Source: Fibrobacteraceae bacterium (lineage in GTDB: Bacteria > Fibrobacterota > Fibrobacteria > Fibrobacterales > Fibrobacteraceae). From it: a DNA stretch of 64,000 nucleotides. Under the pieces are notes generated by a model, which was given only the letters and a program-made list of their open reading frames with translations, ran no database searches and was not told the DNA's origin. The translations under genes were made by a program, and so were the position numbers. Where the stretch lies: contig JAGAKE010000003.1 of assembly GCA_017625775.1 (NCBI GenBank), forward strand, positions 1-64,000. Direction: 5' to 3'. Positions 45,314 to 53,719 of the stretch are shown one piece after another (the first letter of the stretch is position 1; every line of letters starts with the position of its first letter).

Positions 45314-46014
45314 TTGCAAGAGTTATTTTAGTTTTAGCATTTCTTGTTTGCTCTTTGCAGGCAAAGAATGTAGAAGAATTTAAATTCATTTCTAATGAAG
45401 ATACGCTTGTAACAGGCGTTTTTTCAAATGATTCAAAAGCAAAATCTCAAGTAGTTATTTGGTTTCATGGAGCAATGTCGAGCGCTCGCTGTAATAAAGG
45501 ATTAGAGGCCGGGCGCGGTTTTTTAGAATTTGTTCCTCAGGCAATCGTGATAAGTCCGTCGGCTTGTAAAAATGAAAATTGGCTGCGAGAAAAATCAATA
45601 CAACGAATAGATAGTGTTTTAAATTCGTTAGAAAAAGTGAGAAGCCGGCAGATAGATAGCGTTTATTTGGTGGGCGTTTCCGACGGAGCTTTAGGCGTTT
45701 TTGCATATTCTGTTTTTGGAAAAAGAAATATTAAAAGTCGTCTTTTAGTGAGTGGATTTTTAAAAGCACTAGGAGAACCTTTTGAATTTCAGAACATTGA
45801 ACGCTTGAAAAAAGGTGGTTGGTGGCTCTTGCAAGGCGCTCAAGATAGGCTTTATCCAGCAGACCTTACTTTTCCGTGGAATCGGGAATTTTGTAAAATT
45901 TCTGGAATGAAATGTGTTCTTCATGAAGATATTCACGGAGAACATGATTGGTCTTATTGGGTAAAAAATCGTCGTAATTGGATTTTAGAATTTGCAAGGC
46001 AAATCAATCAATAA
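45304..46014 (+). CDS. Exported alpha/beta-hydrolase
   Basis: The 236-residue protein starts at ATG 45304, overlapping the previous stop by 10 bases. It has a signal peptide (to about residue 20) and an alpha/beta-hydrolase core: oxyanion region WFHGAMSS, nucleophile elbow GVSDG (Ser in G-x-S-x-G), an Asp in GAQDRLYP and the C-terminal His in GEHDW. It is probably a periplasmic or surface esterase; substrate unknown. Confidence 0.78.
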   Translation: MALIARVILVLAFLVCSLQAKNVEEFKFISNEDTLVTGVFSNDSKAKSQVVIWFHGAMSSARCNKGLEAGRGFLEFVPQAIVISPSACKNENWLREKSIQRIDSVLNSLEKVRSRQIDSVYLVGVSDGALGVFAYSVFGKRNIKSRLLVSGFLKALGEPFEFQNIERLKKGGWWLLQGAQDRLYPADLTFPWNREFCKISGMKCVLHEDIHGEHDWSYWVKNRRNWILEFARQINQ

Positions 46015-46107
46015 TTTTTTTTAGCATTTTCATTTCACCTACCAAGTTTCTTAATTCCCCTTGACAAAGGAGCGTTTTTTTTAGAAATTTGTTTTCAAAT
46101 TCTATTC

Positions 46108-46191
46108 GCGGATGTGGTGGAATTGGTAGACACGCTAGATTCAGATTCTAGTGCTCGCAAGGGCGTGGAGGTTCAAGTCCTCTCATCCGCA
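46108..46191 (+). tRNA. tRNA-Leu (anticodon CAG)
   Basis: The 84-nt class II tRNA has acceptor GCGGATG (46108-46114) pairing with CATCCGC (46184-46190), a discriminator A, D-loop sequence AATTGGTAGAC, anticodon stem CTAGA/TCTAG with loop TTCAGAT, a long variable arm and the T-loop GTTCAAGTC. It decodes CUG. CCA is not encoded. Confidence 0.95.
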
Positions 46192-46192
46192 T

Positions 46193-46227
46193 AAACTCCT
46201 TAGGTTTTCTAGGGAGTTTTTTTTGTT
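46193..46227 (+). terminator. Terminator after tRNA-Leu
   Basis: AAACTCCTTAG (46193-46203) pairs with CTAGGGAGTTT (46209-46219), 11 bp with one G-U pair, followed by a T-run. It starts 2 bases after the tRNA. Confidence 0.9.
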
Positions 46228-46340
46228 AATTCAATTCACTAGATTTGAACGTACGTTCTGAGAGAATTATTTTCGTCATTTTTCTTTGCCGAATGTCGCT
46301 TGTGTTTTAAGGCTTCGCCTTATTTTAGGGCTTCGCCATA

Positions 46341-46368
46341 TAAAAAAATCGCCGGCTACGCCGGCGAT
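46341..46368 (-). terminator. Terminator of rarA
   Basis: ATCGCCGGC (46348-46356) and GCCGGCGAT (46360-46368) form a perfect 9-bp stem with a 3-base loop. On the minus strand it is followed by a T7 run, downstream of rarA. Confidence 0.88.
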
Positions 46369-46401
46369 AAATTCCTTAAAGAATTACTCTGTTGCTAAAG
46401 T

Positions 46402-47700
46402 TTAAGATTTATTGATTTCTGCTTTTCTTTTTTTTAATTCCAAAAGCCTTTCGCCAAGAGCTTTTTCTTTTCCATAAGAAGTAGGTCTGTAAAGTTCAGT
46501 TCCTTGTAATTGAATTGGGAAATGATCTTGCCCCGAATATGCTCCGGGACTATTATGATCGTATTTGTAATTTTCTCCATAGCGAAGAGCCTTTCCAACT
46601 TTAGTCACTGAATTTCTAAATGCTCTAGGTACAGGCAATGTTCCTGTTTGTTCAATAAGCGAATCAGCTTCCATTCCTGCGATTTCAAGACTGTTACTTT
46701 TAGGCGCTAAAGAAAGATAAACAGCTATTTCGTCAAGAGCAATTAACCCTTCTGGCACTCCGAGAAAATCAAAAGCTTCCCGTGCTGAAGTGGCAAGCAA
46801 TAGAGCGTTTGGGTCTGCGAGCCCAATATCTTCCATGGCCATACGAATTAACCGGCGTAAAATAAAACGAGGGTCTTCGCCGGCTTTCAACATTCGATGA
46901 AGCCAATAAAGTGCGGCGTCAGGGTCGCTTCCACGCACCGATTTATGAAGTGCAGAAATTAAGTTGTAGTGTTCTTCACCCGATTTATCATAGCGAAGAG
47001 GTTTTTTGTACTGAGCTTCTTCTAAAAAAGCTTCATCAATAACGGTTCTTTCGCCAAGGCTTCCTACAATCCATTCTAGTTGGTTCAGTAAAAATCTAGC
47101 ATCGCCATCAGCCAAGGCGATTAGTTTTTTTGCAACTTCTGAAGTTAATTCAATATCTTTTCTGCAAAGTCCGCGCGGGTCGTTTTGAAGAGCATTGTAA
47201 AGCAGTTGTTCTAAATCATTTTCAGAAAGAGGAGCGAAAAGAACTAACTGGCAACGAGAAAGCAAGGCACTGTTTACTTCAAATCCAGGATTTTCTGTCG
47301 TGGCACCAATCAATGTTACGGTTCCATCTTCAACAGCACCGAGCAACGCGTCTTGTTGGCTTTTATTAAAGCGGTGAATTTCATCAATGAAAAGAATGGT
47401 TCCGCGAGGGTTCAATAAATCTGGTTCTCTTGCTTGAGAAAGTACAGCTTTAACTTCTTTTACTCCGCTAGAAACAGCAGAAAGTGAAACAAATTTTTTT
47501 GAACTTTGGTTTTTAATCACATTCGCTAAACTTGTTTTTCCGCAACCTGGAGGCCCCCAAAAAATCATACTCGGAATTGAATCTGATTCAAGACTTTTTC
47601 GCAAAAGGCTTCCTGCCCCCAAAATTTTATTTTGCCCCATAAACTCATCAAGAGTTGTTGGGCGTAAACGTTCAGCAAGTGGAATTTCATTTAACGACAT
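46402..47700 (-). CDS. rarA: Replication-associated recombination protein RarA
   Basis: The 432-residue AAA+ ATPase (MgsA/WRNIP1 family) acts at stalled replication forks. RLRPTTLDEFMGQ is close to the start, Walker A GPPGCGKTS near 50-58, Walker B FIDEIHRFNKSQQDALL, sensor GATTENP and arginine finger region SRCQ. The C-terminal clamp-loader-like and MgsA-C domain (LAPKSNSLEIAG) is complete. ATG 47700 is chosen over 47730, since homologues begin near the ERLRP block. Confidence 0.95.
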   Translation of the reverse strand: MSLNEIPLAERLRPTTLDEFMGQNKILGAGSLLRKSLESDSIPSMIFWGPPGCGKTSLANVIKNQSSKKFVSLSAVSSGVKEVKAVLSQAREPDLLNPRGTILFIDEIHRFNKSQQDALLGAVEDGTVTLIGATTENPGFEVNSALLSRCQLVLFAPLSENDLEQLLYNALQNDPRGLCRKDIELTSEVAKKLIALADGDARFLLNQLEWIVGSLGERTVIDEAFLEEAQYKKPLRYDKSGEEHYNLISALHKSVRGSDPDAALYWLHRMLKAGEDPRFILRRLIRMAMEDIGLADPNALLLATSAREAFDFLGVPEGLIALDEIAVYLSLAPKSNSLEIAGMEADSLIEQTGTLPVPRAFRNSVTKVGKALRYGENYKYDHNSPGAYSGQDHFPIQLQGTELYRPTSYGKEKALGERLLELKKRKAEINKS

Positions 47701-48176
47701 GACAGTCCAAAAGATAAAAAACTTGTTCAAAAGTTATAGTCAACATCAGCTAATTCTCCTTTCTCCGCAGACAAGCGCAAACAGCGGGGCTTAAAAATGC
47801 GGCTCTGTCGGGCCAGGCCGTATAGCTGCGAACATGCTGCGGATCGCCGAACGGTCATTTCAGCGTAAAAACATCAATCATGCAGCCGAAAAACAGTTTT
47901 GGAAGGGCTTACGGATTGAGGATTTTTTGCCAGCCGGGCACAAGTGTACAGTTTGACCCGACAGAGACAAAAATGCAAATGCACACATGAGCAACGAAAA
48001 TGTAAATCAGTAAATAGCGAATGTCAAGAGCTAGGAAAAAATTTTTCTCCACTCTTAAAATACGACATTATTTGTCGCAGTCATTATGTATTTTTAGTGA
48101 ATAACAATTTTTCGTGAAAACATCGTCATGGCGGATCAAATCCGCCATCTAGAATAAAGTTTGCAAAAATGGAGCC
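47701..48176. other. 476-base region without a confident gene
   Basis: The region is locally GC-rich in its first half. CTCTGTCGGG (47803-47812) and CCCGACAGAG (47957-47966) form a long-range inverted repeat about 145 bases apart. A 40-residue reading frame (47834-47956, containing FWKGLRIEDFLPAGHKC) lies between them and could be a gene fragment. The second half is AT-rich, with the palindrome described at 48128. No other gene is seen. Confidence 0.5.
48128..48148. repeat. Palindrome ATGGCGGAT-CAA-ATCCGCCAT
   Basis: A perfect 9-bp inverted repeat with a 3-base loop, about 30 bases upstream of the gene at 48177. It has no T-run on either strand, so it is an operator-like or REP-like element rather than a terminator. 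Confidence 0.65.
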
Positions 48177-48851
48177 ATGATGACTAAAATTTTATCTTGC
48201 GCACCGCAGTGGGATATTCTTGAAAAATTCTATACCGTTTTCGATAAAGGTCGCAAATGCGACTGCGTTGAACAATGGCACAAAGAAATGCCAAAGAGCA
48301 GGCTCGAACAGGAATTGTTCGAAACAAAAATCCACATCGAATTCTTGAATGACCGCCGTGAAAAAATGAATAAGGAATTCCGCTGGACATTCACGAATAT
48401 GAAAAAGCTCATCACGATTGATCAACGAATCCGCGAGCTCAACAACGAAATCAGCCACACCTTCAACAACATAAAAAAAGATATCGCCGGACTTGTCGCG
48501 CAAAATCATAAGTGGTATAAAAAATACGAACTCGAAGCTGAAATTTGTCCCGCAAACAATTGGAGCATCGCTGGCGAACATGAATACATCAGCGATTTAC
48601 TTTTCTGGTATGCCAATTGGGATTCAATCAACATCTTGGCAAATACAAACGAAGACAATCACAAAAACCACAAAGCATATAACATTCCGGCTTGTAAACA
48701 AATGATGCTTATAGACAAGTTTGTCGAAGATGGTGTTACTTGGGAACTCGATACATTGCTCTACGATACCGATGCAAGCCTATACAGTTTCTGGGATATT
48801 GTGCGGTTTCGACCGAAGCAATTTGAAGTGAGGTATAGGTTGAATTTTTAG
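48177..48851 (+). CDS. Unknown protein, 224 residues
   Basis: The protein is soluble, with a central coiled-coil segment (residues 45-110, RREKMNKEFRWTFTNMKKL and IRELNNEISHTFNNIKKD) and a C-terminal aromatic part (LLFWYANWDS, FWDIVRFRP). GGAG lies 2 bases before ATG 48177 and 5 before ATG 48180, so the second ATG may be used. It is followed after 16 bases by another unknown gene; the pair looks like an operon of accessory origin. No family recognised. Confidence 0.68.
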   Translation: MMTKILSCAPQWDILEKFYTVFDKGRKCDCVEQWHKEMPKSRLEQELFETKIHIEFLNDRREKMNKEFRWTFTNMKKLITIDQRIRELNNEISHTFNNIKKDIAGLVAQNHKWYKKYELEAEICPANNWSIAGEHEYISDLLFWYANWDSINILANTNEDNHKNHKAYNIPACKQMMLIDKFVEDGVTWELDTLLYDTDASLYSFWDIVRFRPKQFEVRYRLNF

Positions 48852-48867
48852 AAAAAAGCGAGGTCTT

Positions 48868-49527
48868 ATGAGAGGACGATATATTTATCAGTTGGCAGCA
48901 ACGATACTGCCGAATGGGCTGGGCAATGACACCGTTGACCATGATCTGGGGATTTTCACGTCGCTACGCACTGCCGAAAAAATCTTGGGAGATTATGTCG
49001 AGAGTGGAAATTTCTATTGCCCGGTCTATAGTTTTTCCATCATGTTCCTGCCAGTCAATGACGATCTGGAATATGAATCCGAGCGGCAAATCAACGTCTA
49101 TTCGCCCGACGGTAAATTGCAACTTTCGGAATTCAATATGATGTCCTGTAACGGAGCGTGGAGCAAAAATCTGAATATAGACCTTCGCGCCGTCATCGAC
49201 ATCGGACCTGACAAAAAGCCTTATTTCACGCTGTACAACCATTGGCGCCGAGGACTTGCGACCAAGTGCGCGCGCATCTCCTTTCTGGAACCCAAATACG
49301 AACTGGGCACCTCGTATAACAAATCCGTCTGGTTCCTGGACGACAACGAGAAAAAGATGCTTATGAAGTTCTTGAAAACAAAAAACAAGAGCATTTTTAG
49401 CGGCAACTGCATAAACAACTGGATGAAAGTCATCGGCGCTTTCAACAACGAAATTGAAGGCGACGATGATAGTCGCATTCTGCCCTACGATTTACCCATT
49501 CCGAATTACAATAAACTAGAACCTTAG
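48868..49527 (+). CDS. Unknown protein, 219 residues
   Basis: The soluble protein has no signal peptide or membrane segment. Residues 1-75 (GRYIYQLAATILPNG; EKILGDYVESGNFYCPVYSF) resemble small domains with a strand-helix-strand start; the rest is rich in Trp, Lys and Asp (NHWRRGLATKCAR). It uses more GC-rich codons than the surrounding genes. It forms a pair with the gene at 48177. No family recognised. Confidence 0.65.
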   Translation: MRGRYIYQLAATILPNGLGNDTVDHDLGIFTSLRTAEKILGDYVESGNFYCPVYSFSIMFLPVNDDLEYESERQINVYSPDGKLQLSEFNMMSCNGAWSKNLNIDLRAVIDIGPDKKPYFTLYNHWRRGLATKCARISFLEPKYELGTSYNKSVWFLDDNEKKMLMKFLKTKNKSIFSGNCINNWMKVIGAFNNEIEGDDDSRILPYDLPIPNYNKLEP

Positions 49528-49543
49528 TGAAAACATTCCTTAT

Positions 49544-49691
49544 GGGCGTTCCCCGGCCAAACCGATGTGTCATCCTGAGCGGAGTGTAACGGAGTCGAAG
49601 GATCTAGCCGGGTCGGGCCATACTCGCCTCGCACACTCGGCTCATCAAGCCACTGCGTGTCTCGCCACATCCGTGCAACGATCCCTAACGC
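49544..49691 (-). repeat. Dispersed intergenic repeat, copy R2 (inverted relative to R1)
   Basis: Read on the minus strand, it begins GCGTTAGGGAT (49691-49681), contains GCGAGTATGGCCCGACC (49627-49611) and ends GGGAACGCCC (49553-49544), the same blocks as 35439-35542. It is about 44 bases longer because it contains the GTCATCCTGAGCG element at 49569-49605. Confidence 0.8.
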
Positions 49692-49782
49692 GATTCCGCT
49701 AAGGCGACAAGTTTTTGTGAAATTGGAAACCTAATGTTTAACGCAAAAGACGGCTTTCATCGGCACATCCATTAAGGGTTTA

Positions 49783-51069
49783 TTAAAAAAACAGCAAGTT
49801 CTTTTCTACTTCTTGAATCAAGTTTTTTGGAACGTCATTTGCCTTGGCGCGTTTCTTGAACGTAGCGAGAGAATCTTGCACTTGCTCTAAGATACGTTTG
49901 TAGCGCCCTTGCACAAGCCCAGCGTTTTTGGCGACGGTTTTGAAATCTTCAAGGGTAAAATTTTCGCGCTTGCCGTTGAAGGTCATTTGGTGTGTCCCGG
50001 TCCAGCGTCCATTGGGATTGTAGGCGTAGGTTACATCAAAAGCTGGGGCGAGTTTCCAATGCCCGCGTTTATCCATAAGAAAGCCGATATTTTTTGTGTG
50101 GTCGTCTTGGTTTCGAGCACAAATATTGAATACCGCTCTGCGATACATCTGCTCAATATCTGTCATAGTAAGCCCAATACGCTTTGCAACGATAAAAGCT
50201 TGTTCGTAGCTGTAAGCGCCTGCAATATTAAAGTCGTAATGTGCTATTGCTGTGAGTGATTGATAGTGAAGTTTATTCCCGTTTTCGGTGCGGTCAAAAC
50301 GACGAGTCATGAAATGCCTGTGATCGCCGTCTTCCAATAGGCGGCATTCCGTCATCTGGATTCCTGCTTCTTTTGCTATTTCACTGTAAGTGTATTCTAG
50401 TGCACCAAATCCGGCTGGGTCCGCGTTTTCTTTATCTCGATTGTTTTCAATGTCGTCGAACTTCAGTAGCCAATAACCAAAGCCTTCTGGAGCACGGACT
50501 TGCCCGGAAATTACTGTGTTTGTAGCTTCGTTATAGGCGATTAGAACTTTGGCTCGGGCGCCGCCGGCAGATGTTCCTACTTTGATAATTTGTTCGAAAA
50601 TTTCTTTTTCTCGAAGTTTTACTTTTATTTTTTTTCGTTGGTCCAAAATGTTTGCAGCAAGTGCGCGGAGTCTTTCGATTTCTAGAGGCTCGCTTTCAAT
50701 AAAGTTTGGATGAATAGCTGGGTAGAATTCAAGAGCGCCCATTCCGCGCGAGCCTGTATAGCAAAGTCGTTCAAGTGCAGAAAAACTCCCAGGCTCTCTA
50801 CCATTTTGAGTGAGCCACTGGTCTATGATTTTGTTGCCGAATTTATCTGGAATAGAATCGACAAAAAGCCCTGGCAAGTTATGAAATGTAGCAGGAGATA
50901 AATTGGGGAATCTGTAAATAACTCCAGCACGCACGGGCATTGTTATAGGAGCAGGTTCGATACCGCTACGCACGAAATCTGGGTTGTACTCAAACGAGGC
51001 AAAATTATCGTTTTCCTGCGAGAGGGCTCCAATGGTTGTACCCCAAAGTTTTACTTCAACAGGAATCAT
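49783..51069 (-). CDS. hipA: HipA-like serine/threonine kinase toxin
   Basis: The 428-residue protein starts at ATG 51069, overlapping the hipB stop as ATGA. It has the HipA N-terminal couple-domain (VEVKLWGTTIGAL; FHNLPGLFVDSIPDKFG) and kinase core: GTSAGGARAKVLI (nucleotide loop), the Lys-bearing YWLLKFDD, ARNQDDHTKNIGF (catalytic Asp/Asn) and LAPAFDVTYAY (DFD-type metal motif, here AFDVT). HipA kinases phosphorylate tRNA synthetases and trigger dormancy. It is paired with a HipB antitoxin. Confidence 0.92.
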   Translation of the reverse strand: MIPVEVKLWGTTIGALSQENDNFASFEYNPDFVRSGIEPAPITMPVRAGVIYRFPNLSPATFHNLPGLFVDSIPDKFGNKIIDQWLTQNGREPGSFSALERLCYTGSRGMGALEFYPAIHPNFIESEPLEIERLRALAANILDQRKKIKVKLREKEIFEQIIKVGTSAGGARAKVLIAYNEATNTVISGQVRAPEGFGYWLLKFDDIENNRDKENADPAGFGALEYTYSEIAKEAGIQMTECRLLEDGDHRHFMTRRFDRTENGNKLHYQSLTAIAHYDFNIAGAYSYEQAFIVAKRIGLTMTDIEQMYRRAVFNICARNQDDHTKNIGFLMDKRGHWKLAPAFDVTYAYNPNGRWTGTHQMTFNGKRENFTLEDFKTVAKNAGLVQGRYKRILEQVQDSLATFKKRAKANDVPKNLIQEVEKNLLFF

Positions 51070-51419
51070 TCGTCTTCCTTCCACACCCATGGTGTGTTAG
51101 CTGAAGATTTTTTTTGGCGAGACGCGCGCTTGCGTTTTGGAAATTCCTGAGACTCGCGAAGAAGCATCATTGGGCTTTGATTGTAATCTGGAAAAATGTT
51201 GATAAGGGATTCTGCAAGGTCAAACTGGAGCAGTACTTTAATTAAGTGAGAAAGATTCACACTAAGCCCTGTTTCAAGCCGAACAAGAGTGTTTTTACTT
51301 ACTCCTGCCTGTGCAGCAAAAACATCTCGAGAAAGATTCAAAGCAATGCGGTGAGCCCGAACACGATTCCCGATTTCTTCAAGTACAGATTTTTCTGTAA
51401 GTGGCGATGTCTTGTACAT
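51066..51419 (-). CDS. hipB: HipB-like helix-turn-helix antitoxin
   Basis: The 117-residue protein has an XRE-type helix-turn-helix (about 20-75; RDVFAAQAGVSKNTLVRLET). ATG 51419 is chosen because GGAGG ends 5 bases upstream; the ATG at 51440 has no such site. The Lys/Arg-rich tail ends PWVWKEDE and may neutralise HipA. The HTH binds its own promoter in known systems. Confidence 0.88.
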   Translation of the reverse strand: MYKTSPLTEKSVLEEIGNRVRAHRIALNLSRDVFAAQAGVSKNTLVRLETGLSVNLSHLIKVLLQFDLAESLINIFPDYNQSPMMLLRESQEFPKRKRASRQKKSSANTPWVWKEDE

Positions 51420-51572
51420 ACCAACCTCCGAATTATTCATCTTAATATAGATAACTTTAATAAATAAAACAACCTAAAAATGAGATTTTAAGCAGTAAAA
51501 ATGCTTTTAAAATCCTAAATATAGGTTTATTTGTTGTTCTAAATTCTAATTTAAGAATCGCTAAAACCACAA

Positions 51573-51623
51573 AGTATTTTTACGGAGATATGAAGTACCA
51601 CTCCACATCTCCGTAAAAATACT
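51573..51623. repeat. 17-bp perfect inverted repeat before the DUF4143 ATPase
   Basis: AGTATTTTTACGGAGAT (51573-51589) and its exact complement (51607-51623) flank a 17-base spacer. The right arm ends 12 bases before the ATG at 51635. The palindrome could be an operator or form a strong hairpin that hides the ribosome-binding region. Confidence 0.85.
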
Positions 51624-51634
51624 ATATTTATGAT

Positions 51635-52834
51635 ATGATTGAGCGTAAAATAGCCTCTTATATTTTAGCACAGATGGCGGAGTACCCATCAGTAACGCTT
51701 TTTGGCCCACGCCAATGTGGAAAGACCACTCTTGTGCAAGCATTGTTTCCTAATTATGCGTATGCAAATTTAGAGGATTTTACGACTCGTGAATTAGCCT
51801 CTAAGGACCCCGATGAATTTTTTACGCGGTTTCCGCCTCCAGTTATTATTGATGAGATTCATCGAGTTCCTTCGTTGCTAGGACAAGTTCAAGTGCGAAT
51901 TGATCGCAATCATACAAAAGGACATTTTTTGCTTACGGGGAGTAATCAAATTTCCGTAAAAGCATCAGTATCGCAATCCTTGGCCGGGCGTACAGCCATT
52001 ATCAATATGTTACCGCTTTCTATTTTTGAAATAGAAAATGCTGGTATTTCTTTGGAACGAGATGAACAAATCCTTGCTGGCGGAATGCCGTTTTTATTTG
52101 GTGAAAGTGGTCATTCGCCTTTTGATTATTATCGAAACTATGTGAATACATATGTAGAGCGAGATATCGCTCAGCAAGATTCTGTTCGTGATTTATCAAA
52201 GTTTTTTTCTTTTTTGAAATTACTGGCGGGTCGGACTGGTCAATTAATGAATAGTGCTGCAGTTGGGGCTGAGGTTGGGGTTTCAGGGAAAACGATTTCA
52301 GCTTGGCTTTCGTTGTTAGAAACGTCACATATTGTTTATACTTTGAAGCCTTGGTTTTCTTCAAGAACGAGTCAAGAGGTTAAAAGTCCAAAAGTTTATT
52401 TCTGTGATACAGGTCTTGCTTGTTATTTATTAGGAATAGAAACAATAAATCAATTGCAACGAGATCCAATGCTAGGTAAGTTGTTTGAAAATTTAGTTGT
52501 ATTAGAGGCTTTGAAATGTCAGTTGAATGAAGGACGAGAACCGAACTTATTCTTTTTTAGAAATAGCAATGGGGTCGAAGTAGATTTACTTCATTTACGA
52601 AAAAAAGGATTAGATCTTTTTGAAATAAAAAGTGGAAAATCGTTCAATGCTGATTTCGGAAAACCAATGAAAAGTTTTGCTCAAAAATATGCTATGCATA
52701 TTTCAAATAATCCACCTACTGTTATTTATAGCGGTCAAAGTACAGAATCGTTTATGAATGTGCGTTATGCTAATTTTAAGGACATCAACAAATTTTTTGA
52801 TGAAAAAGAAGAACGTTTTAGACTTCGTTTTTAA
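51635..52834 (+). CDS. AAA ATPase with DUF4143 C-terminal domain
   Basis: The 399-residue protein has Walker A GPRQCGKTT near 24-32, Walker B PVIIDEIHRVP near 68-78 and the DUF4143 nuclease-like fold at the C-terminus (NLFFFRNSNGVEVDLLH, then FEIKSGK, a D..E-x-K arrangement). The family is common in gut bacteria and poorly understood. It stands alone after a 17-bp palindrome. It shares little sequence with the related gene at 58049. Confidence 0.9.
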   Translation: MIERKIASYILAQMAEYPSVTLFGPRQCGKTTLVQALFPNYAYANLEDFTTRELASKDPDEFFTRFPPPVIIDEIHRVPSLLGQVQVRIDRNHTKGHFLLTGSNQISVKASVSQSLAGRTAIINMLPLSIFEIENAGISLERDEQILAGGMPFLFGESGHSPFDYYRNYVNTYVERDIAQQDSVRDLSKFFSFLKLLAGRTGQLMNSAAVGAEVGVSGKTISAWLSLLETSHIVYTLKPWFSSRTSQEVKSPKVYFCDTGLACYLLGIETINQLQRDPMLGKLFENLVVLEALKCQLNEGREPNLFFFRNSNGVEVDLLHLRKKGLDLFEIKSGKSFNADFGKPMKSFAQKYAMHISNNPPTVIYSGQSTESFMNVRYANFKDINKFFDEKEERFRLRF

Positions 52835-52839
52835 TAGAA

Positions 52840-53030
52840 TTATTTCTTTTTGATACGAAATACTAGCTGGCCTTTGGAATTCTTATTTTCATCAAAATAT
52901 TCTGTAGCACGAATTAGAATAGGCCATGTTTTATAGCCAAAATTTTTTGGACTTAGGGAAATTACGCACGTAAAATTAAATTTACGACCGGGGGGAAATG
53001 ATTTATTTTCCGTAAAAAGTTTATTTGTAG
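52840..53030 (-). pseudogene. 3' remnant of an unknown gene (copy 1)
   Basis: The minus strand is open from about 53030 to TAA 52842-52840 and reads NKLFTENKSFPPGRKFNFT, then SLSPKNFGYKTWPILIRA and ends VFRIKKK*. It has no start. The first part (52970-53026) recurs at 59441-59500. It looks like the tail of a deleted gene that now forms the upstream region of the gene at 53043. Family unknown. Confidence 0.65.
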
Positions 53031-53042
53031 GAAAGAGTTTTT

Positions 53043-53357
53043 ATGAAAAAAATTATGTATGCAGGTTTGTTTGTTACTTGCGCAACGACAACATCATTTT
53101 CGTTTTTTGATGGTTGTCTAGATAAACGTTTGCCAAGGAAATTAGAGTTTAAATTGATGTATGAATGTGTTCGAACAGATTATGTTTTGACAAGATCGCA
53201 AATGGATGAAAAAATAAAAGCTTGTTCTTGTTTTATTGGAAGCGTGATTTGTGAAGAAGGTAAAGATGCTTTAATGAAATGTGAAAATTGGGAAAGATGT
53301 AACGTTAAGTATGATCGCAAAAAAATGGAAAAGTGTCTTGAAGAAGAAAAAGAATGA
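53043..53357 (+). CDS. Small secreted Cys-rich protein
   Basis: The 104-residue protein has a signal peptide (cleaved near SFS, residue 20) and eight cysteines after it (including KACSCFIGSVICEEG and KCENWERCN), suggesting disulfide bonds in the periplasm or outside the cell. AGGAA precedes the ATG by about 8 bases. It is the first of four overlapping genes. Family unknown. Confidence 0.7.
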   Translation: MKKIMYAGLFVTCATTTSFSFFDGCLDKRLPRKLEFKLMYECVRTDYVLTRSQMDEKIKACSCFIGSVICEEGKDALMKCENWERCNVKYDRKKMEKCLEEEKE

Positions 53358-53719
53358 TAATGAAAAATATTGTAGAAGAAATAGATCTTTTGATAACGAA
53401 AATAAAGCTAGAAGAAGGTAAGCATACTCCTTCAGGACGATTTGGTTTTAATACTCTAGTTGAAGAATTACGTGGTGAAAAAGAGGTTGAATTACATAAA
53501 AAAGCTAGACAACGTTATTTAAAAATTAAAAATGAAAACTCAATTGATTATTTGAGATTAAAAGGACTTTATGAAGACGCTCAGAAACGTTATTTTGGTG
53601 GTGTAAAATTACAAAAATTGCCTCCAGACTATTTGGCTAATGTAGATTCTGTATCTTTAGATGCTGTTAGAGAATTTTCAAAACAATGGGATGAAAGAAA
53701 TTTAAAAGGGAGAAAATAA
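53354..53719 (+). CDS. Unknown protein, 121 residues
   Basis: The soluble, charged helical protein starts at ATG 53354, which overlaps the previous stop (ATGA); ATG 53360 is an alternative start. A central part reads RYLKIKNENSIDYLRLKGLY. It ends in TAATG shared with the next gene. No family recognised. Confidence 0.65.
   Translation: MIMKNIVEEIDLLITKIKLEEGKHTPSGRFGFNTLVEELRGEKEVELHKKARQRYLKIKNENSIDYLRLKGLYEDAQKRYFGGVKLQKLPPDYLANVDSVSLDAVREFSKQWDERNLKGRK

Noticed and set aside
46108-46227. tRNA-Leu as an integration site of the accessory region
   Set aside because: I find no second copy of the tRNA 3' end in the window and no integrase, and rarA directly follows.
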